Shown here: positions 46,549-56,942 of the stretch, piece after piece | Layout of the letters: each line of letters opens with the position of its first letter | How positions within the stretch are numbered: position 1 is the first letter of the stretch | Origin: Blastocladiella emersonii ATCC 22665 | Lineage: Eukaryota > Blastocladiomycota > Blastocladiomycetes > Blastocladiales > Blastocladiaceae | Assembly (NCBI GenBank): GCA_025594325.1 | Contig: JANHCV010000001.1 | Span: 3,100,001 to 3,164,000 of the forward strand | DNA length: 64,000 nt | Direction of reading: 5' to 3' | The notes under the pieces: generated by a model | The model's input: the letters and a program-made list of their open reading frames with translations, nothing else | The model's database searches: none | Told to the model about the DNA's origin: nothing | Position numbers and translations under genes: made by a program

Positions 46549-48880
46549 TCAGACAGCAGCGGAGCACAAGGGCCGCGTCGCTGGTTGAGCAGAAGTCCAC
46601 GGTGAGGCGAGCGGGGTCTGTGGTGGTGAACAAGTCCGCGGAGCAGTAGACGAGCTGGAAGTGGTGCTCGCGGGCAAGGAAATAGCCGCTTGCGCCTTGG
46701 ACGTCGGCGCAGTGGAGCCTGTACCTGAGATCGGAAGCAGGTCCACGTCCATTGAATCGCGTTGTAACGTTGGCGGATTCAGAGTGAGCGCTTGGTCATG
46801 GGCTGCTCGGAGGGTCAAAAACAGACGCAGGTATTCATTGCGGAGCGGCGAGCGGTCAGGCAAGTAGTAAGGGTCCAACTTCATCAAATCAATCGAGTCG
46901 AGGACATGAGCATGTCGCGCCAGAAGCCAGCGAGTGCGAGTGGGAAGAATGTCCTCGGGGATGAGAGCAGAGTAACCCAGGCGCGACCTTGCGCTGAGCT
47001 TGTTAATGACGGCGATGGCGAGGTTATACAGAGTATCCACGACAAAGTCGACCTGGTGATCAAGGAGCCGCACCTTTGACATGCGCTTCAACTTGCCAGC
47101 AATGATTTGAGGAAATTTCAGTCGCGCACCTGGAGGCGGCTTCGCATTGAACGAACTCTCGATGAAAGCACGACCGGGACCCAAGTCCATGTCAAAGATC
47201 GGTGAGCAAACGTTGGAACAATCGTGAGATGGCGAGTTGCAGCAGAAGCCAAATTTGGGCTTCTCCTTGCGATGCCCGCCAAACTTACGCAACATGTACT
47301 CCCGTTAGCGTTGAGGACGGGAAACGGGGACCTTGGCGACGGTCGTCGAATCGTCGCTATTGGAATCTGGCCCGCCGGTCCGCGTGCGCTTTGCTGGGCT
47401 AGCTTCAATGCGAGCGGCCATGGACGCACACTTGTCCAAGGCGCGAGAGACACGGAAGCGCTGATCGACATCCTTTGGCGGGTCTTTTTTGCGTTTGGGC
47501 GACCAATAAAGCTGGATCACCTCGGCAGGTTTACCATCACGACCAGCGCGGCCATGAACCTGGACCATTTCCTCGCCCAAGGTCGGGTTGCCGATTGAGA
47601 GTACGACGCGAATGTTGTCCAGGTTGACACCCTACATCGCGTTTGGGGCGTATCAATCAATGTTGGGTCGATTGTGCACATGAGCGCGGCAAGTGTACAT
47701 ACGGTCCCAAAGGCATGCGAAGCAAAGAGAACCACGGGACGAGTCTGTGGATCACTTGTCATGCGATCGTACGTGCGCTTCTGATGCGCCGAGGTGTGCA
47801 CTCCGTGATAGACAGCGATGAATTTCTTGGCCTTCCCGTCGTTGAGTTTCCGCATGACATGGTAGAAGCAATTGACGAGATCTGGCGTGTAAGCGTATAC
47901 AAGGACTCGGGGCGCGTGCGCAACATTTTCCGGCCGCAGCGAAGCGATGAAGCGCCGCAACCACTCGTACAGCTAAACGGTCTCGTTGGTTAGTACGTGT
48001 CCTTCTCACAAGGGCCACGCGGAAGGCGACGTACGCCCGAATTAGGGTCGCGCATCATCTTCACTTGAGCCGCTTTGATGAAGCGGTAGAAGAGTTCAGG
48101 GCGGTCAAGCGGGCCGCGGATGCGTGTATATGGCGCGTGTCTTAGACCCAGAACCTGGTCCACGAGCAGATGCTCAAGTTCGGAACCGAGTGTTGCGGTC
48201 ATGGCAAGGACAGCGGCTCCAGAAAAGAGAGTCAAAGCGTGAGCGAGATGAGAGCACTGTTTCCGGAAAGTTGAACCAGCCGACCCCCTAGCGATCGCGG
48301 GACAGGGGAAGAGGTCACACATCGGCTGGTAGAACACATCGTCCGGGAAAAAAATCAATCAGGGGACGTACCACTTCGCGATCAGGTGGGCCTCATCAAG
48401 AACAATCGCGCTGACCTTGGGTGCGCGATCCAGTCGATGCCAGTTGCTGTGAAAGTGGTCGGCGAAATGTTCGGGCGTCATGAAGACGAGCTGAATCGCG
48501 CCCTCGGCGAGAGCGGTCATGTGCTCCTGGCGCTCCTTCTCAGTCGCATCCGACGACAAGGAGCAGCACTTGACGCCCTTCTCCTTGGCCTGGCGCACCT
48601 GGTCAAAGAGCAGGGCTCGGTACGGCGAGAACACGATAACGAGCATGCCGGGGCGCAGAAGGGTCATGGCGAAGAAGAGCATCGACTTTCCGTAGCCCGT
48701 GCGAGCAGTGAAGATCACTTTCTTTCCGTCCATGAGCTCAGAGAGCACCAGGAACTGGTCCGGGTGCAGCGACGCCACGCCAAACGTGGCACCGGCCCTT
48801 GAAATGCCCTCTCGGCGCATAATAGCTCGCTCGTCGGCCGACGGATCAGTTGCATCAGGTGCCATGGTCTGGTCGGACAT
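46549..48880 (-). CDS. RecQ-like superfamily 2 DNA helicase within the mobile element
   Basis: Exons 48880-48372, 48287-48035, 47972-47703, 47631-47341 and 47298-46549 give about 690 aa. Introns of 84, 62 and 71 nt are well supported; the last (42 nt, or about 33 nt) is tentative. Motifs in order: Walker A VIFTARTGYGKSMLF, motif Ia VFSPYRALLFDQV, DEAH box IVLDEAHLIAKW, motif III AVLAMTATLG, motif IV-V VLVYAYTPDLVNC, LFASHAFGTGVNL, and the RecQ-type motif VI EEMVQVHGRAGRDG. A cysteine/His zinc-binding stretch follows (FCCNSPSHDCSNVC), as in RecQ. The closest general match is fungal RecQ or telomere-linked helicases. The C-terminal Pro/Ser region is lineage-specific. It is convergent with the DUF6589-like gene. 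Confidence 0.8.
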
Positions 48881-50078
48881 GTGTGGGGAGATTGGGGGTG
48901 CCGAAGTCGCTGGGAAGTCAGTGAACGCCACTGCGCGAGGCGCGCCGTGACGCGACCATGCGAGGCGTCGTTCATGGCATGCTGGATCACAACTTCGATC
49001 AGGAACTCGACATGACGACTGTGGTGATTGAGAGACGTTGGAGACCACTTGGCGGTCATCGTGGACACGGTCAGCTGTGAACCTGACCTGCTTGTCCCGT
49101 CTCGCATTGGTTCAACCAACGCTGCAGCACCAGCAAGCACTCAAATAACACTTTTGACGACACAGATCTGCAGCCAAGTAACTTTCTTAGCGATTCTAGG
49201 AACTCAACTGGGTCCGAGTTCACCCAGGGATGAACGATAGCACGAACTGCCCGCGTCGGACAGGCGTCGCCGCGGTCGTGCTCCGCACCGTATTCTCAAC
49301 TCTTTTCGCGATTACCTGCTCGCAGGCGACAGGACAGTGACAGATCAAGTTCATGGTTTTCATTTAAGCTGAATTTCACGCGATGAACCCGCTCTGCGCA
49401 TGCAGTACAGCCGTACAAAGCTTGTCCCACCCTGTTACCCCAGAATGACAGTTTTTACGAGTTTCTTACTACCATCATGTTCAGCCCGTTGAGCTCTATC
49501 AGAAACCGTCGAGAACTCGGAAATCGACCAAGTGGCACGGTCGGCGGGTCGCCCGCAAGTCAGTCGCGGTGACGCGCTCCGACCCGACCTTTCGCGGACC
49601 ATACCCAACTCCCCACCGAGCGCACTCACTGCAAACTAGTACAGGGGTCTCCTGCAACACAATACAGCACATCCAGCTCGTTTGAGCGAGGTCACCACTT
49701 GGTGCCCGACCTCCACAGGCGCGCCGAGTCGATGCTCACCCCTTCTCGCCATCCCGTGGGCCGTCACATTTCAAATTGGTACCAGCGTGTAGCCTGGGAG
49801 AAGCGCTTTCGAATGTGCCCGGTCCGAGGCCAAACGGGCCATGGAGGTGCCGGTGCGACGTCGGCGCGGATCGGCCGAGGACCCGGACCCCCGCCGAGGC
49901 GGGACCCACCTCTCCAGCGTGATCGGTGCGGATTTACGGGGCCGAACCTGTACGAGCGGTTAGAGCGTGTAAAATCATGTCCATCGTCTGAGTCGACCGA
50001 GGCAACTTTTATTACGAGCGGGGGAGTAACGCGGCGCGAACGATTATCCGCGCGAAATACGTGGCGGGAGGGGTGGGG
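48881..50078. other. Right-hand noncoding arm of the mobile element
   Basis: Nothing with coding character was found between the helicase start and the right inverted repeat. The first part should hold the helicase promoter. The matching left arm is 41450-42836. Confidence 0.5.
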
Positions 50079-50103
50079 GTGAAACTAGATTCCAGACTCG
50101 TTT
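50079..50103 (-). repeat. Right terminal inverted repeat
   Basis: The plus strand reads GTGAAACTAGATTCCAGACT then CGTTT; its complement matches the left repeat except for two positions. It ends 271 bp before the start codon of the Gag/USP7-like gene, so the element has landed in that gene's promoter region. Confidence 0.8.
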
Positions 50104-50374
50104 CCACGGTCAGCCCGAGCGCCACTTTGACGCGTTTGGCAGGTCCAACGGCGCGCCACACGTGGGAACGAATCTGTGCACCGAGGCTAGCGCCACAGCG
50201 GAACGCGCGTTTTGGCGCCGATGGGCGTGGCGGCGACGGCGCGTGCCCGCGAGGATCCCTGCAACACCACCCACCACCGCTTGATTACGAGCTCACCAAA
50301 GGCCCAGTCCCGCTGCAACGGAAACGCCCGGCACGCACTGCCCGCAACCGCCCACGGATCGAGTGCCCTCCACC

Positions 50375-53300
50375 ATGTCGTCGTACGCGGCCGGGTTCGC
50401 GTCGCGCAGGCGCCCGCCCACCGCCGCGCCCGGCGGCCCAAACCTCCCGCCCCGCCCGCCCGCCCCCGCCGGCGTTGTCCCGCGCCCCGCTGTCGTCGGT
50501 GGCCCCGCCGCGACCATCGCGCCGGCCGTCGCAACGCCGCCGCCCGCCGCTGCTGTCTCGCTCCCGCCGGCCTCGCACACGACGTCGATCCCGGCCCCTG
50601 CCCTTGCACCACCCGCCCCTGCCCCGGGCGTCGATGTCGGCGCCATCTTCTCGACGCTCGCCCAGATGTTCGGCGCGCAGCAGGCCCAGGCCGCCGTCTC
50701 GCAGGCCTCGGCGACGAGCGACGCGGACCTCTCGGCCGGCCCGTCTCAGTCCGCGACCCCGACCCCGGCCTCCTCCTCCATGTCGACGAGCGCGCAGACG
50801 TCCAACCTGCAGCAGCTCCGCCTGCAGCTCCTCCAGCAGCAGCGCGCGGACAAGGCCGGCCCGGCTCTAGTTCCGGCCACGGTGCCCGCCTCGGCCGGGC
50901 TCGTCAACAACGGCGTGCCTGCGTCGTCGTCGCAGCCCCTTGATGCCGCCAAGAGCACCGCTCCCGCTGCATCGAGACCGACGCGCCGCATGTCGTCGGT
51001 CGCGGATGGCGCTTCGTCGACTACCGCGGGTCGCCCGCTGCCCGATCCCGACGCCATGGATGTCGTCCAGCCCGACGAGGACTCGCCCCGCGACGCGTCC
51101 GACCACGCCAGCCGCCCGCTGTCGTCGTACTCGCAGCAGCAGCCGTGCCAGTGCAACGGCCGCCTCGTCTCGCTCGCTGCCGTCGACCAGGTCGCCCGCT
51201 TCCCGCTGCCCAAGCTCTCGTTCCGCACCCACGCCGTGCGCGGCTGGCTCGCCACCTTTGAGCGCGTGTGCCGCCTCCACGACGTGCACCCCGTCGACAT
51301 GCCGCGCGCCCTCTTTGCCCACGTCGAGCCCGAACTCGCCGCCTGGCTCGTCGTGCTCCCGCTGCCCGAGGACGACCTCGGCAACCCGGCCGTCGCGCAG
51401 GACGAGCTGTGGGACGCCCACTACAAGCAGGCCATCCTCTCGCGCCTCGCCGTCGCGCCCGCCGACGAGCAGCTCCTCGTCGACAGCAACCTGCGCGCCA
51501 TGCGTCAGGACGCCCGCCCGATCTGGGAGTACCTGTCGGTGTGGGAGACCACCGTCCTCGCCCTCCAGCTCGCCGGCAGCGAAGTCTACATTGACGACTA
51601 CCTCCCGACCTTCTACCAGTCGCTAGACCCCAGCACCCGCGCCGCCCTCGGGGCGCGCCAGTACTCGACCGTCGATGCTCTCGTCGCTGACTGCCGACTC
51701 GTTGAGCTCGGCCTCCTCCGCGCTCCCGCCGACGCGTCCGCTGCTGCTGCGGCGACGATCCTCGGTGGTGCTGCACGCGCGCTTCCCCCGCCGCCGGTGC
51801 CGGCCCCTGCTCTGGCTCCGGCCCCTGCCGCAGCTGCCCCGCCGGCCGCACCTGCGCCTGCTGCAGCGATCCTCGCCTCGCCCGTTGCGACTCTGGCGCG
51901 CCAGACTTCGGGCACCGCCGACGTCGTCATAGTCGACGATGACGACGATGAGCCCGAGCCTGAGCCCATCCCCGCCTCCGCCGTTCCTGCTGCGGCAAAT
52001 CGGCCTCCTTCGCCGCGGCGCACCCCTGCGCGCTCGGTCTCGGTCACGCACGCCTCATCGTCTGTGGGCCGCGCCAGCTCGCCGCCCGCTCCCGCGCCCG
52101 GCCGCGCCAACAGCACGCCCGTGTCGATGCTCGCGGGCGCCGACCAGATCCCGCGCTCGTCCTCGCCGGCCGTCGATGCCGCGCTCGCGCCCAACCCCAG
52201 CAGCCGCGCCGCGTCCGCGAGCGCGTTCGCCTCGCCCGCGGTCGGTACCACCAAACCGCCGGCGCTGCCCAGCTCGCCCGTCAAGGCTGCCGCCGACTCC
52301 ACGGCCATGGCCTCGGACCTGGCCGCCCGCAAGAGCGAGGAGCCCGCGGCCGCCCTGGCGTCGACGGGGTTCAGCTTCATCGGCGCCGCGCGCCGCCGCC
52401 AGCAGGGTCTCGACCCGATCGTCCCCGTCATCGGCGCCGTCACCATGGCTGCCGTGCACACGCCGCCCGCCATCGAGCTGATCCCGGCGCCCACGTTCGG
52501 TATCGTCACGACTCCGGCCGCGGCTCCCGTACCCTCGGCGGTGGCCGTCTCGAACAACAACATGGACGTGGACCAGAGCCCCGTCGTCGGCGGCAACTCG
52601 AACGCGGGCTCGCGGCTGGGCTCGGGCGGGGGCGGGAACAACGATGATGATGACGACGACGCAAACTACGTGACCGAAGACGAGAGCGACTCCCGCGCCG
52701 CGCCTGGGACTACGCGCGAGTCGTCGACGTTCTCGCAGCACGCCAACGGCGGGCCCGTCAACACCGCCAACTCGGCGGCGGATGCGCTGCGGTCCAACAC
52801 GGCCTCGAAGGCCGCCGGGTCCACCACCTCGTCGTCGACTACCTCGCCGTCGCAGCCGGCCGCGGCGGACCGCAAGTGCCGTGTGCGCGTGGTCGACGAC
52901 TCGCTCCTGCGCGAGCACCGCGGGCCGCACCTGTGGGAGTTCACGACGGACGCGGCGCGCGAGTGGTGCGTGTCGTACGACGCGGACGCGGCGGGCCTGC
53001 GCACGCTGCTGCAGTCGATTGCCAAGTCGCTCGACGCCAACTTCGACATGGTGCGGTTCTGGGTCATGGTGCGGCGGTCGCCCGACAACCCGGACTCGCC
53101 GTACCTGCCGCGCCACCACACGGTGGTGCGCCCGCTCGACCTCAAGGGCTCGCTCGCCGCGCTCGGTAACCGGATCGGGTTCGACCTGGTCCCTGCCACC
53201 ACCACGGGGAACGGCCAGCCCGTCGTTGACATGTTCATGTACGCCGAGGTGCGCACCAGCGCCATGCCCGCGTTCCCGGCCATCCCCAAGTCGCTGCGCC

Positions 53301-53830
53301 CGTCGGACGAGTGGGGCGCCGACTCGGCGCTGCTGTTCGTCAAGTTGACGGACCCCAAGGCGCCTGGCGCGTCGACCCCGACCTCGGGTGGCGCCAGCGG
53401 CAGCACGGGGCTCCAGCGGTTCCTCGGCCATATCAACGTGCGCCGCGCCGACCGCGTCGCCGTGTCGCTCGCCGCCATCAACGAGCTCGTCGCGGCCGCC
53501 GGCACCGGCGCGTCGCCGCCGTTCCAGTACTTCCGCGAGGGCGCGCGCAGCCCGCCGCTCGCCACCAGCAAGACGTGGGCTGACCTCGGGTTCGTCACGG
53601 GCGACGTTCTCCTGGTTTCGGCCATCACGGCGCGTACCGCGAGTCCCGCGGCGGCAGCGGCCAAGGGACAGAACGGCAACAACGGCGGCAACAAGAACAA
53701 CGGCAACAACGGCGGCAACAAGAACAACGGCAGCAGCAGCAACGACATTACCAGCCGGCTCGGCAACGGCGGCGGGAACCAGCCGCCGGCCAAGCGGAAG
53801 CGGTCCAACAACTACAGCAGCAACAACTAG
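50375..53830 (+). CDS. Gag-capsid-like domain fused to a USP7-type (ICP0-binding/UBL) C-terminal domain
   Basis: A single exon encodes 1,151 aa from MSSYAAGFASRRRPP. Residues 1-265 are low-complexity Pro/Ala/Ser. Residues about 272-448 look like a retrotransposon Gag capsid: VRGWLATFERVCRLHDV, ELAAWLVVLPLP, LLVDSNLRAMRQDARPIWEY (the usual L-x-x-R/M-R-Q-...-EY pattern), then LPTFYQSLDPSTRAAL and TVDALVADCRLVEL. About 390 more Ala/Pro-rich residues follow. Residues about 835-1085 match the C-terminal module of USP7: RVVDDSLLREHRGPHLWEFT, MVRFWVMVRRS (RFWPWVNR in USP7), ALLFVKLTDPKAPG, FLGHINVRRADRVAV and LGFVTGDVLLVSA. There is no deubiquitinase catalytic domain. The tail has NGGNK repeats and the basic segment PPAKRKRS, a possible nuclear signal. 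It looks like a host gene built from a captured gag. Confidence 0.7.
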   Translation: MSSYAAGFASRRRPPTAAPGGPNLPPRPPAPAGVVPRPAVVGGPAATIAPAVATPPPAAAVSLPPASHTTSIPAPALAPPAPAPGVDVGAIFSTLAQMFGAQQAQAAVSQASATSDADLSAGPSQSATPTPASSSMSTSAQTSNLQQLRLQLLQQQRADKAGPALVPATVPASAGLVNNGVPASSSQPLDAAKSTAPAASRPTRRMSSVADGASSTTAGRPLPDPDAMDVVQPDEDSPRDASDHASRPLSSYSQQQPCQCNGRLVSLAAVDQVARFPLPKLSFRTHAVRGWLATFERVCRLHDVHPVDMPRALFAHVEPELAAWLVVLPLPEDDLGNPAVAQDELWDAHYKQAILSRLAVAPADEQLLVDSNLRAMRQDARPIWEYLSVWETTVLALQLAGSEVYIDDYLPTFYQSLDPSTRAALGARQYSTVDALVADCRLVELGLLRAPADASAAAAATILGGAARALPPPPVPAPALAPAPAAAAPPAAPAPAAAILASPVATLARQTSGTADVVIVDDDDDEPEPEPIPASAVPAAANRPPSPRRTPARSVSVTHASSSVGRASSPPAPAPGRANSTPVSMLAGADQIPRSSSPAVDAALAPNPSSRAASASAFASPAVGTTKPPALPSSPVKAAADSTAMASDLAARKSEEPAAALASTGFSFIGAARRRQQGLDPIVPVIGAVTMAAVHTPPAIELIPAPTFGIVTTPAAAPVPSAVAVSNNNMDVDQSPVVGGNSNAGSRLGSGGGGNNDDDDDDANYVTEDESDSRAAPGTTRESSTFSQHANGGPVNTANSAADALRSNTASKAAGSTTSSSTTSPSQPAAADRKCRVRVVDDSLLREHRGPHLWEFTTDAAREWCVSYDADAAGLRTLLQSIAKSLDANFDMVRFWVMVRRSPDNPDSPYLPRHHTVVRPLDLKGSLAALGNRIGFDLVPATTTGNGQPVVDMFMYAEVRTSAMPAFPAIPKSLRPSDEWGADSALLFVKLTDPKAPGASTPTSGGASGSTGLQRFLGHINVRRADRVAVSLAAINELVAAAGTGASPPFQYFREGARSPPLATSKTWADLGFVTGDVLLVSAITARTASPAAAAAKGQNGNNGGNKNNGNNGGNKNNGSSSNDITSRLGNGGGNQPPAKRKRSNNYSSNN

Positions 53831-54019
53831 CTTGTGGGTATCATTATATTGCATCGCATACATGGATCTTTCTGCAGAGCACTCGCCGTCTCCTGAGTGT
53901 GGCCGCGTCCACGCCAACAGGCAAACGATAGGAGATGAGAACGTTGTATATGAACAATCCCGCGCACACGCGCTCCTCGCGGGCTCGACACGGCCGCAAA
54001 CACGCGCGAGCGAGTGCGG

Positions 54020-55377
54020 CTACGCGTAGTACTGGAGGACCGTCTTCTTCTTGGCCTGCACCTCCTGGATGCCCTCCATGAAGTCCTCGTGCTCGATGGT
54101 GGTGGCGCCGCGGCGGAGGGCGAACATGCCGGCCTCGACGCACACGGCCTTGCACTGGGCGCCGTTGAACTCGTCGCATGACCGGGCAATCTCGTCGTAG
54201 TTGACGTCCTTGGACACGGTCATCTTGCGCGAGTGGATCTGCAGGATGCGGGCGCGCGCCTCCTCGTTCGGGTGCGGGAACTCGATCTTGCGGTCGAGGC
54301 GGCCCGACCGCAGCAGCGCCGGGTCGAGGATGTCGATGCGGTTGGTGGCGGCAATCACCTTGATCTGGTCGTCGGACGAGAAGCCGTCGAGCTGGTTGAG
54401 CAGCTCGAGCATGGTGCGCTGCACCTCGCGGTCGCCCGACTTTTCCGAGTTGAAGCGCTTGGTGCCGACCGCGTCGATCTCGTCAATGAAGATGATGGCG
54501 GGCTGCTTCTCCTTGGCCAGCGCAAACGCGTCGCGCACCAGCTTAGCGCCGTCGCCGATGAACATCTGCACCAGCTGCGGGCCCGCCAGCTTCAGGTAGC
54601 ACGAGTTGGTCTGCGCAGCGCACGCGCGGGCCAGCTAAAAGTAAATCGATTGTTAGCGTTACTGCTCCGGAATCTCCCCGCTCGTGGTCGACGACGTGCC
54701 AGTGTCTTGCCGGTCCCGGGAGGCCCGTACATGAGGACGCCCTTGGGCGGCTTGATGCCGAGGTTCTTGAAGCGGTCGGCGTGGGTCATGGGCAGCACGA
54801 TGGCCTCGACGAGCTCCTCGATCTGCTTGTCGAGGCCGCCAATGTCGCCGTAGTCCTCGGTGGGCTTCTCGTCGACCTCCATGGCCTTGACGCGGGCGTC
54901 GTACTCGGCGGGCAGCTTCTCGAGGATCAGGTACGAGTCCTTGTTGACGCCGACGAGGTCGGCGGGCTTGAGGTCGGCCGAGTCGACGAGGCCGACCATG
55001 GGCAGGAAGATGGTCTGGCGCGTCGAGGTCTTGACGACGGCGCAGCGGCCCTTGCGGGCGGCGTCGAGGTCCTTGTTGGCGCCGTCCTCCTCCTCCTCGT
55101 CGTCGGGGTTGATGTCGAGCAGCTCGACGACGTTGCCGACGAGGTACGGCAGCTGCTTGTTGAGCTTGATCTTCTCCTTGTTGTCCTTGATCTGCTCGCG
55201 CATGTGGGTCTGCTCGTGCTGCAGGCGCTTGAGCTCGGACTGCATGACCTTGACCTCGTTCTCGAGCATGCGCGTGCGCGACACGATGTCGTCGGTCGTC
55301 GACCGCAGAATGTCCTGGCCGAGGTCGTCGGCGATCTCCTCGTCGGTCCAGATGGTCTTGTCCTCGAGCGTTGCCAT
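54020..55377 (-). CDS. RPT5: 26S proteasome regulatory ATPase Rpt5 (PSMC3)
   Basis: Exons 55377-54700 and 54634-54020 encode 430 aa, full length for Rpt5. N-terminal coiled coil ([20 protein letters not shown]), OB fold ([19 protein letters not shown]), then the AAA+ domain: Walker [20 protein letters not shown], Walker [20 protein letters not shown]/arginine fingers [17 protein letters not shown], and the C-terminal HbYX motif (QYYA). The 65-nt intron separates KTL from LAR within Walker A. The only donor that preserves the invariant KTLLARAC begins GCACGT, so this is a GC-AG intron (branch GCTAAC, acceptor TTTTAG). In the base of the 19S particle, Rpt5 unfolds substrates and its HbYX tail opens the 20S gate. 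Divergent from the uL5m gene. Confidence 0.96.
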
Positions 55378-55721
55378 GGTGGTGGTGTTACGTTGCAGGT
55401 ACTGCGTCGGGATCTGCTCCCCGGCGATGGAGGCGCGCGAAGATGAGGGCGGCTCGCGGCCCGGCACGCGTCGGGCGCCAGCAGCGAGGTGAACGTCGCG
55501 CGCGGGAACGTCAGCACGGCGCGCGGGCGGACGGGCGCGGCACAGCCGTCACCTGACGCTGGCTGACGCCGCTTTTCACCCCGCCGGCGCAAAACACACT
55601 CTGATCACCGCCGATTCACCGCGGCCGGCTGCACCACCGTCAGACAGCGCGAGCAGCGCACCCCATGCATCTGTGACCCGGCGCAACGATCTCCCCGTCC
55701 GCCGCGCTTCCGACCCCAAAA

Positions 55722-56693
55722 ATGCTGGCCCGCTCCGCCCTCCGCAGCACCCTGCGCCGGGCCTACTCGGCGGTGGCCGCTGACGCCGCGCCAGCAGCAG
55801 CCTCGTCGTTCCCCGTGCCGCTGCCGCGCGACGACCTGCCGCTGCCGTCGTCGCTGTTCGATCCGCACGCGCCGACGCCGGCCGACTCGCGCATGGTCGA
55901 GCACTACGAGGCGACGCTGGCGAGCGACCTGCTGTACCTGACGTACAACCACAAGGACCCGGCCAAGCCCGAGCGGTTGCCGCAGAACAAGTACGTGCCG
56001 GGCCTGAACGCGCACAACGCCGCGTACAAGAAGCACGAGACCCCGCGCTACCTCGACACGGCCATGCGCAAGCCCGCGCCCGCCCGCACCGCCGCCAACC
56101 AGCCCGCGCTCGAGTCCATCACCGTCCACACCTTCCTCGAGGCCGCCATCGAGAACAAGTTTGTCCTGCTCAACGCCATGGCCCAGCTCGAGGCCATCAC
56201 GGGCAAGCACCCGCTCGTCGTCCGGTCCAAGTCCAACGTGGCCCTGTGGAAGCTGCGCGCGGGCATGCCCGTCGGCGCCAAGGTCGAGCTCACGGGCGAC
56301 GACATGTACCACTTCCTCGACAAGTTTGTCGAGCTGGTCCTGCCGCGCCTCAAGAACTGGTACGGCATCAGCGCCACGGCGGGCGACGGCACGGGCAACA
56401 TCAAGCTCGGCTTCGAGCCCAAGGTCATGTCCTACTTCCCCGAGATCGAGCAGACCTTTGACCGGTACCCGTTCATGTGCGGCTTCGACCTCGTCTTCCG
56501 CACCACCGCCTACTCGGACTGGGAGGCCCGCCTCCTCCTCTCGGGCTTCCAGATCCCCATCGAGAACGCCGCCTCCAAGGCCAAGCGCGAAAAGTACTTC
56601 AAGAAGGACGACGGCGCCGACCCGAACGAGCCCGAATGGATGAAGTTCAAGCGCGCCCGCGAGGCCGCCGCCGCCAAGAAGGGCAAGAAGTAA
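55722..56693 (+). CDS. Mitochondrial large-subunit ribosomal protein uL5m
   Basis: A single exon of 323 aa. The N-terminus MLARSALRSTLRRAYSAVAA is a mitochondrial presequence. The L5 core follows: LESITVHTFLEAAIENK (the GI/SI-x-V-T/H strand), NAMAQLEAITGKHPLVVRSK, LWKLRAGMPVGAKVELTGDD, MYHFLDKFVELVLPRLKNW and LGFEPKVMSYFPEIEQTFDR, ending with a lysine-rich tail (AAAAKKGKK). In the mitoribosome uL5m sits at the central protuberance and contacts tRNA (bacterial L5 also binds 5S rRNA). About 110 residues precede the core, as in fungal Mrpl7. A 344-bp promoter region (55378-55721) separates it from RPT5. Confidence 0.88.
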   Translation: MLARSALRSTLRRAYSAVAADAAPAAASSFPVPLPRDDLPLPSSLFDPHAPTPADSRMVEHYEATLASDLLYLTYNHKDPAKPERLPQNKYVPGLNAHNAAYKKHETPRYLDTAMRKPAPARTAANQPALESITVHTFLEAAIENKFVLLNAMAQLEAITGKHPLVVRSKSNVALWKLRAGMPVGAKVELTGDDMYHFLDKFVELVLPRLKNWYGISATAGDGTGNIKLGFEPKVMSYFPEIEQTFDRYPFMCGFDLVFRTTAYSDWEARLLLSGFQIPIENAASKAKREKYFKKDDGADPNEPEWMKFKRAREAAAAKKGKK

Positions 56694-56942
56694 ACCGCTT
56701 CGTGCGCCGTGTTCATTGTCGTCTCCCCCACACCTGTTTTTGTCGTTCAGTTGCTCTCTACACACTCCATAGTCGCCACACTCACCTGTCTCGCGCGAAG
56801 CGCGCGCGTGTCTCACGAGCGATCGTCGGTCACCTGAGCTCAACGTGAGGCGCGACGCGTCGTGCCTCGAGTCGCGTCCGCGCTGTTTCCACGCTCCTCA
56901 AACCAGTCCTCTCCTCTTCCTCGATCAGCGCTCAACGCAACC

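Larger units (their letters stand above)
41425..50103. mobile_element. Large TIR-bounded element with DUF6589-like gene and RecQ-like helicase
   Basis: The segment is delimited by inverted repeats of 25 bp (41425-41449 and 50079-50103) with two mismatches. Inside are two convergent genes, a DUF6589-like protein (42837-45838, plus) and a RecQ-family helicase (46549-48880, minus). The outer 1.0-1.4 kb on each side holds no gene (ORF-poor, somewhat lower GC than the flanks). No obvious target-site duplication abuts the repeats (left flank ...GACGCGT, right flank CCACGGTC...). The layout resembles a DNA transposon with a DDE-like or unknown transposase plus an accessory helicase, but I know of no described superfamily with this pair. 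Its genes keep normal spliceosomal introns. Confidence 0.7.

Noticed and set aside
41425-50103. Interpretation as a Helitron or Crypton
   Set aside because: No HUH Rep motif, no Pif1-type helicase, no tyrosine-recombinase R-H-R-Y residues, and clear terminal inverted repeats, which those classes lack.
50375-53830. Active LTR retrotransposon at the Gag-like gene
   Set aside because: No protease, reverse transcriptase, RNase H or integrase follows, no flanking LTRs were seen, and a cellular USP7-type domain is fused in frame.
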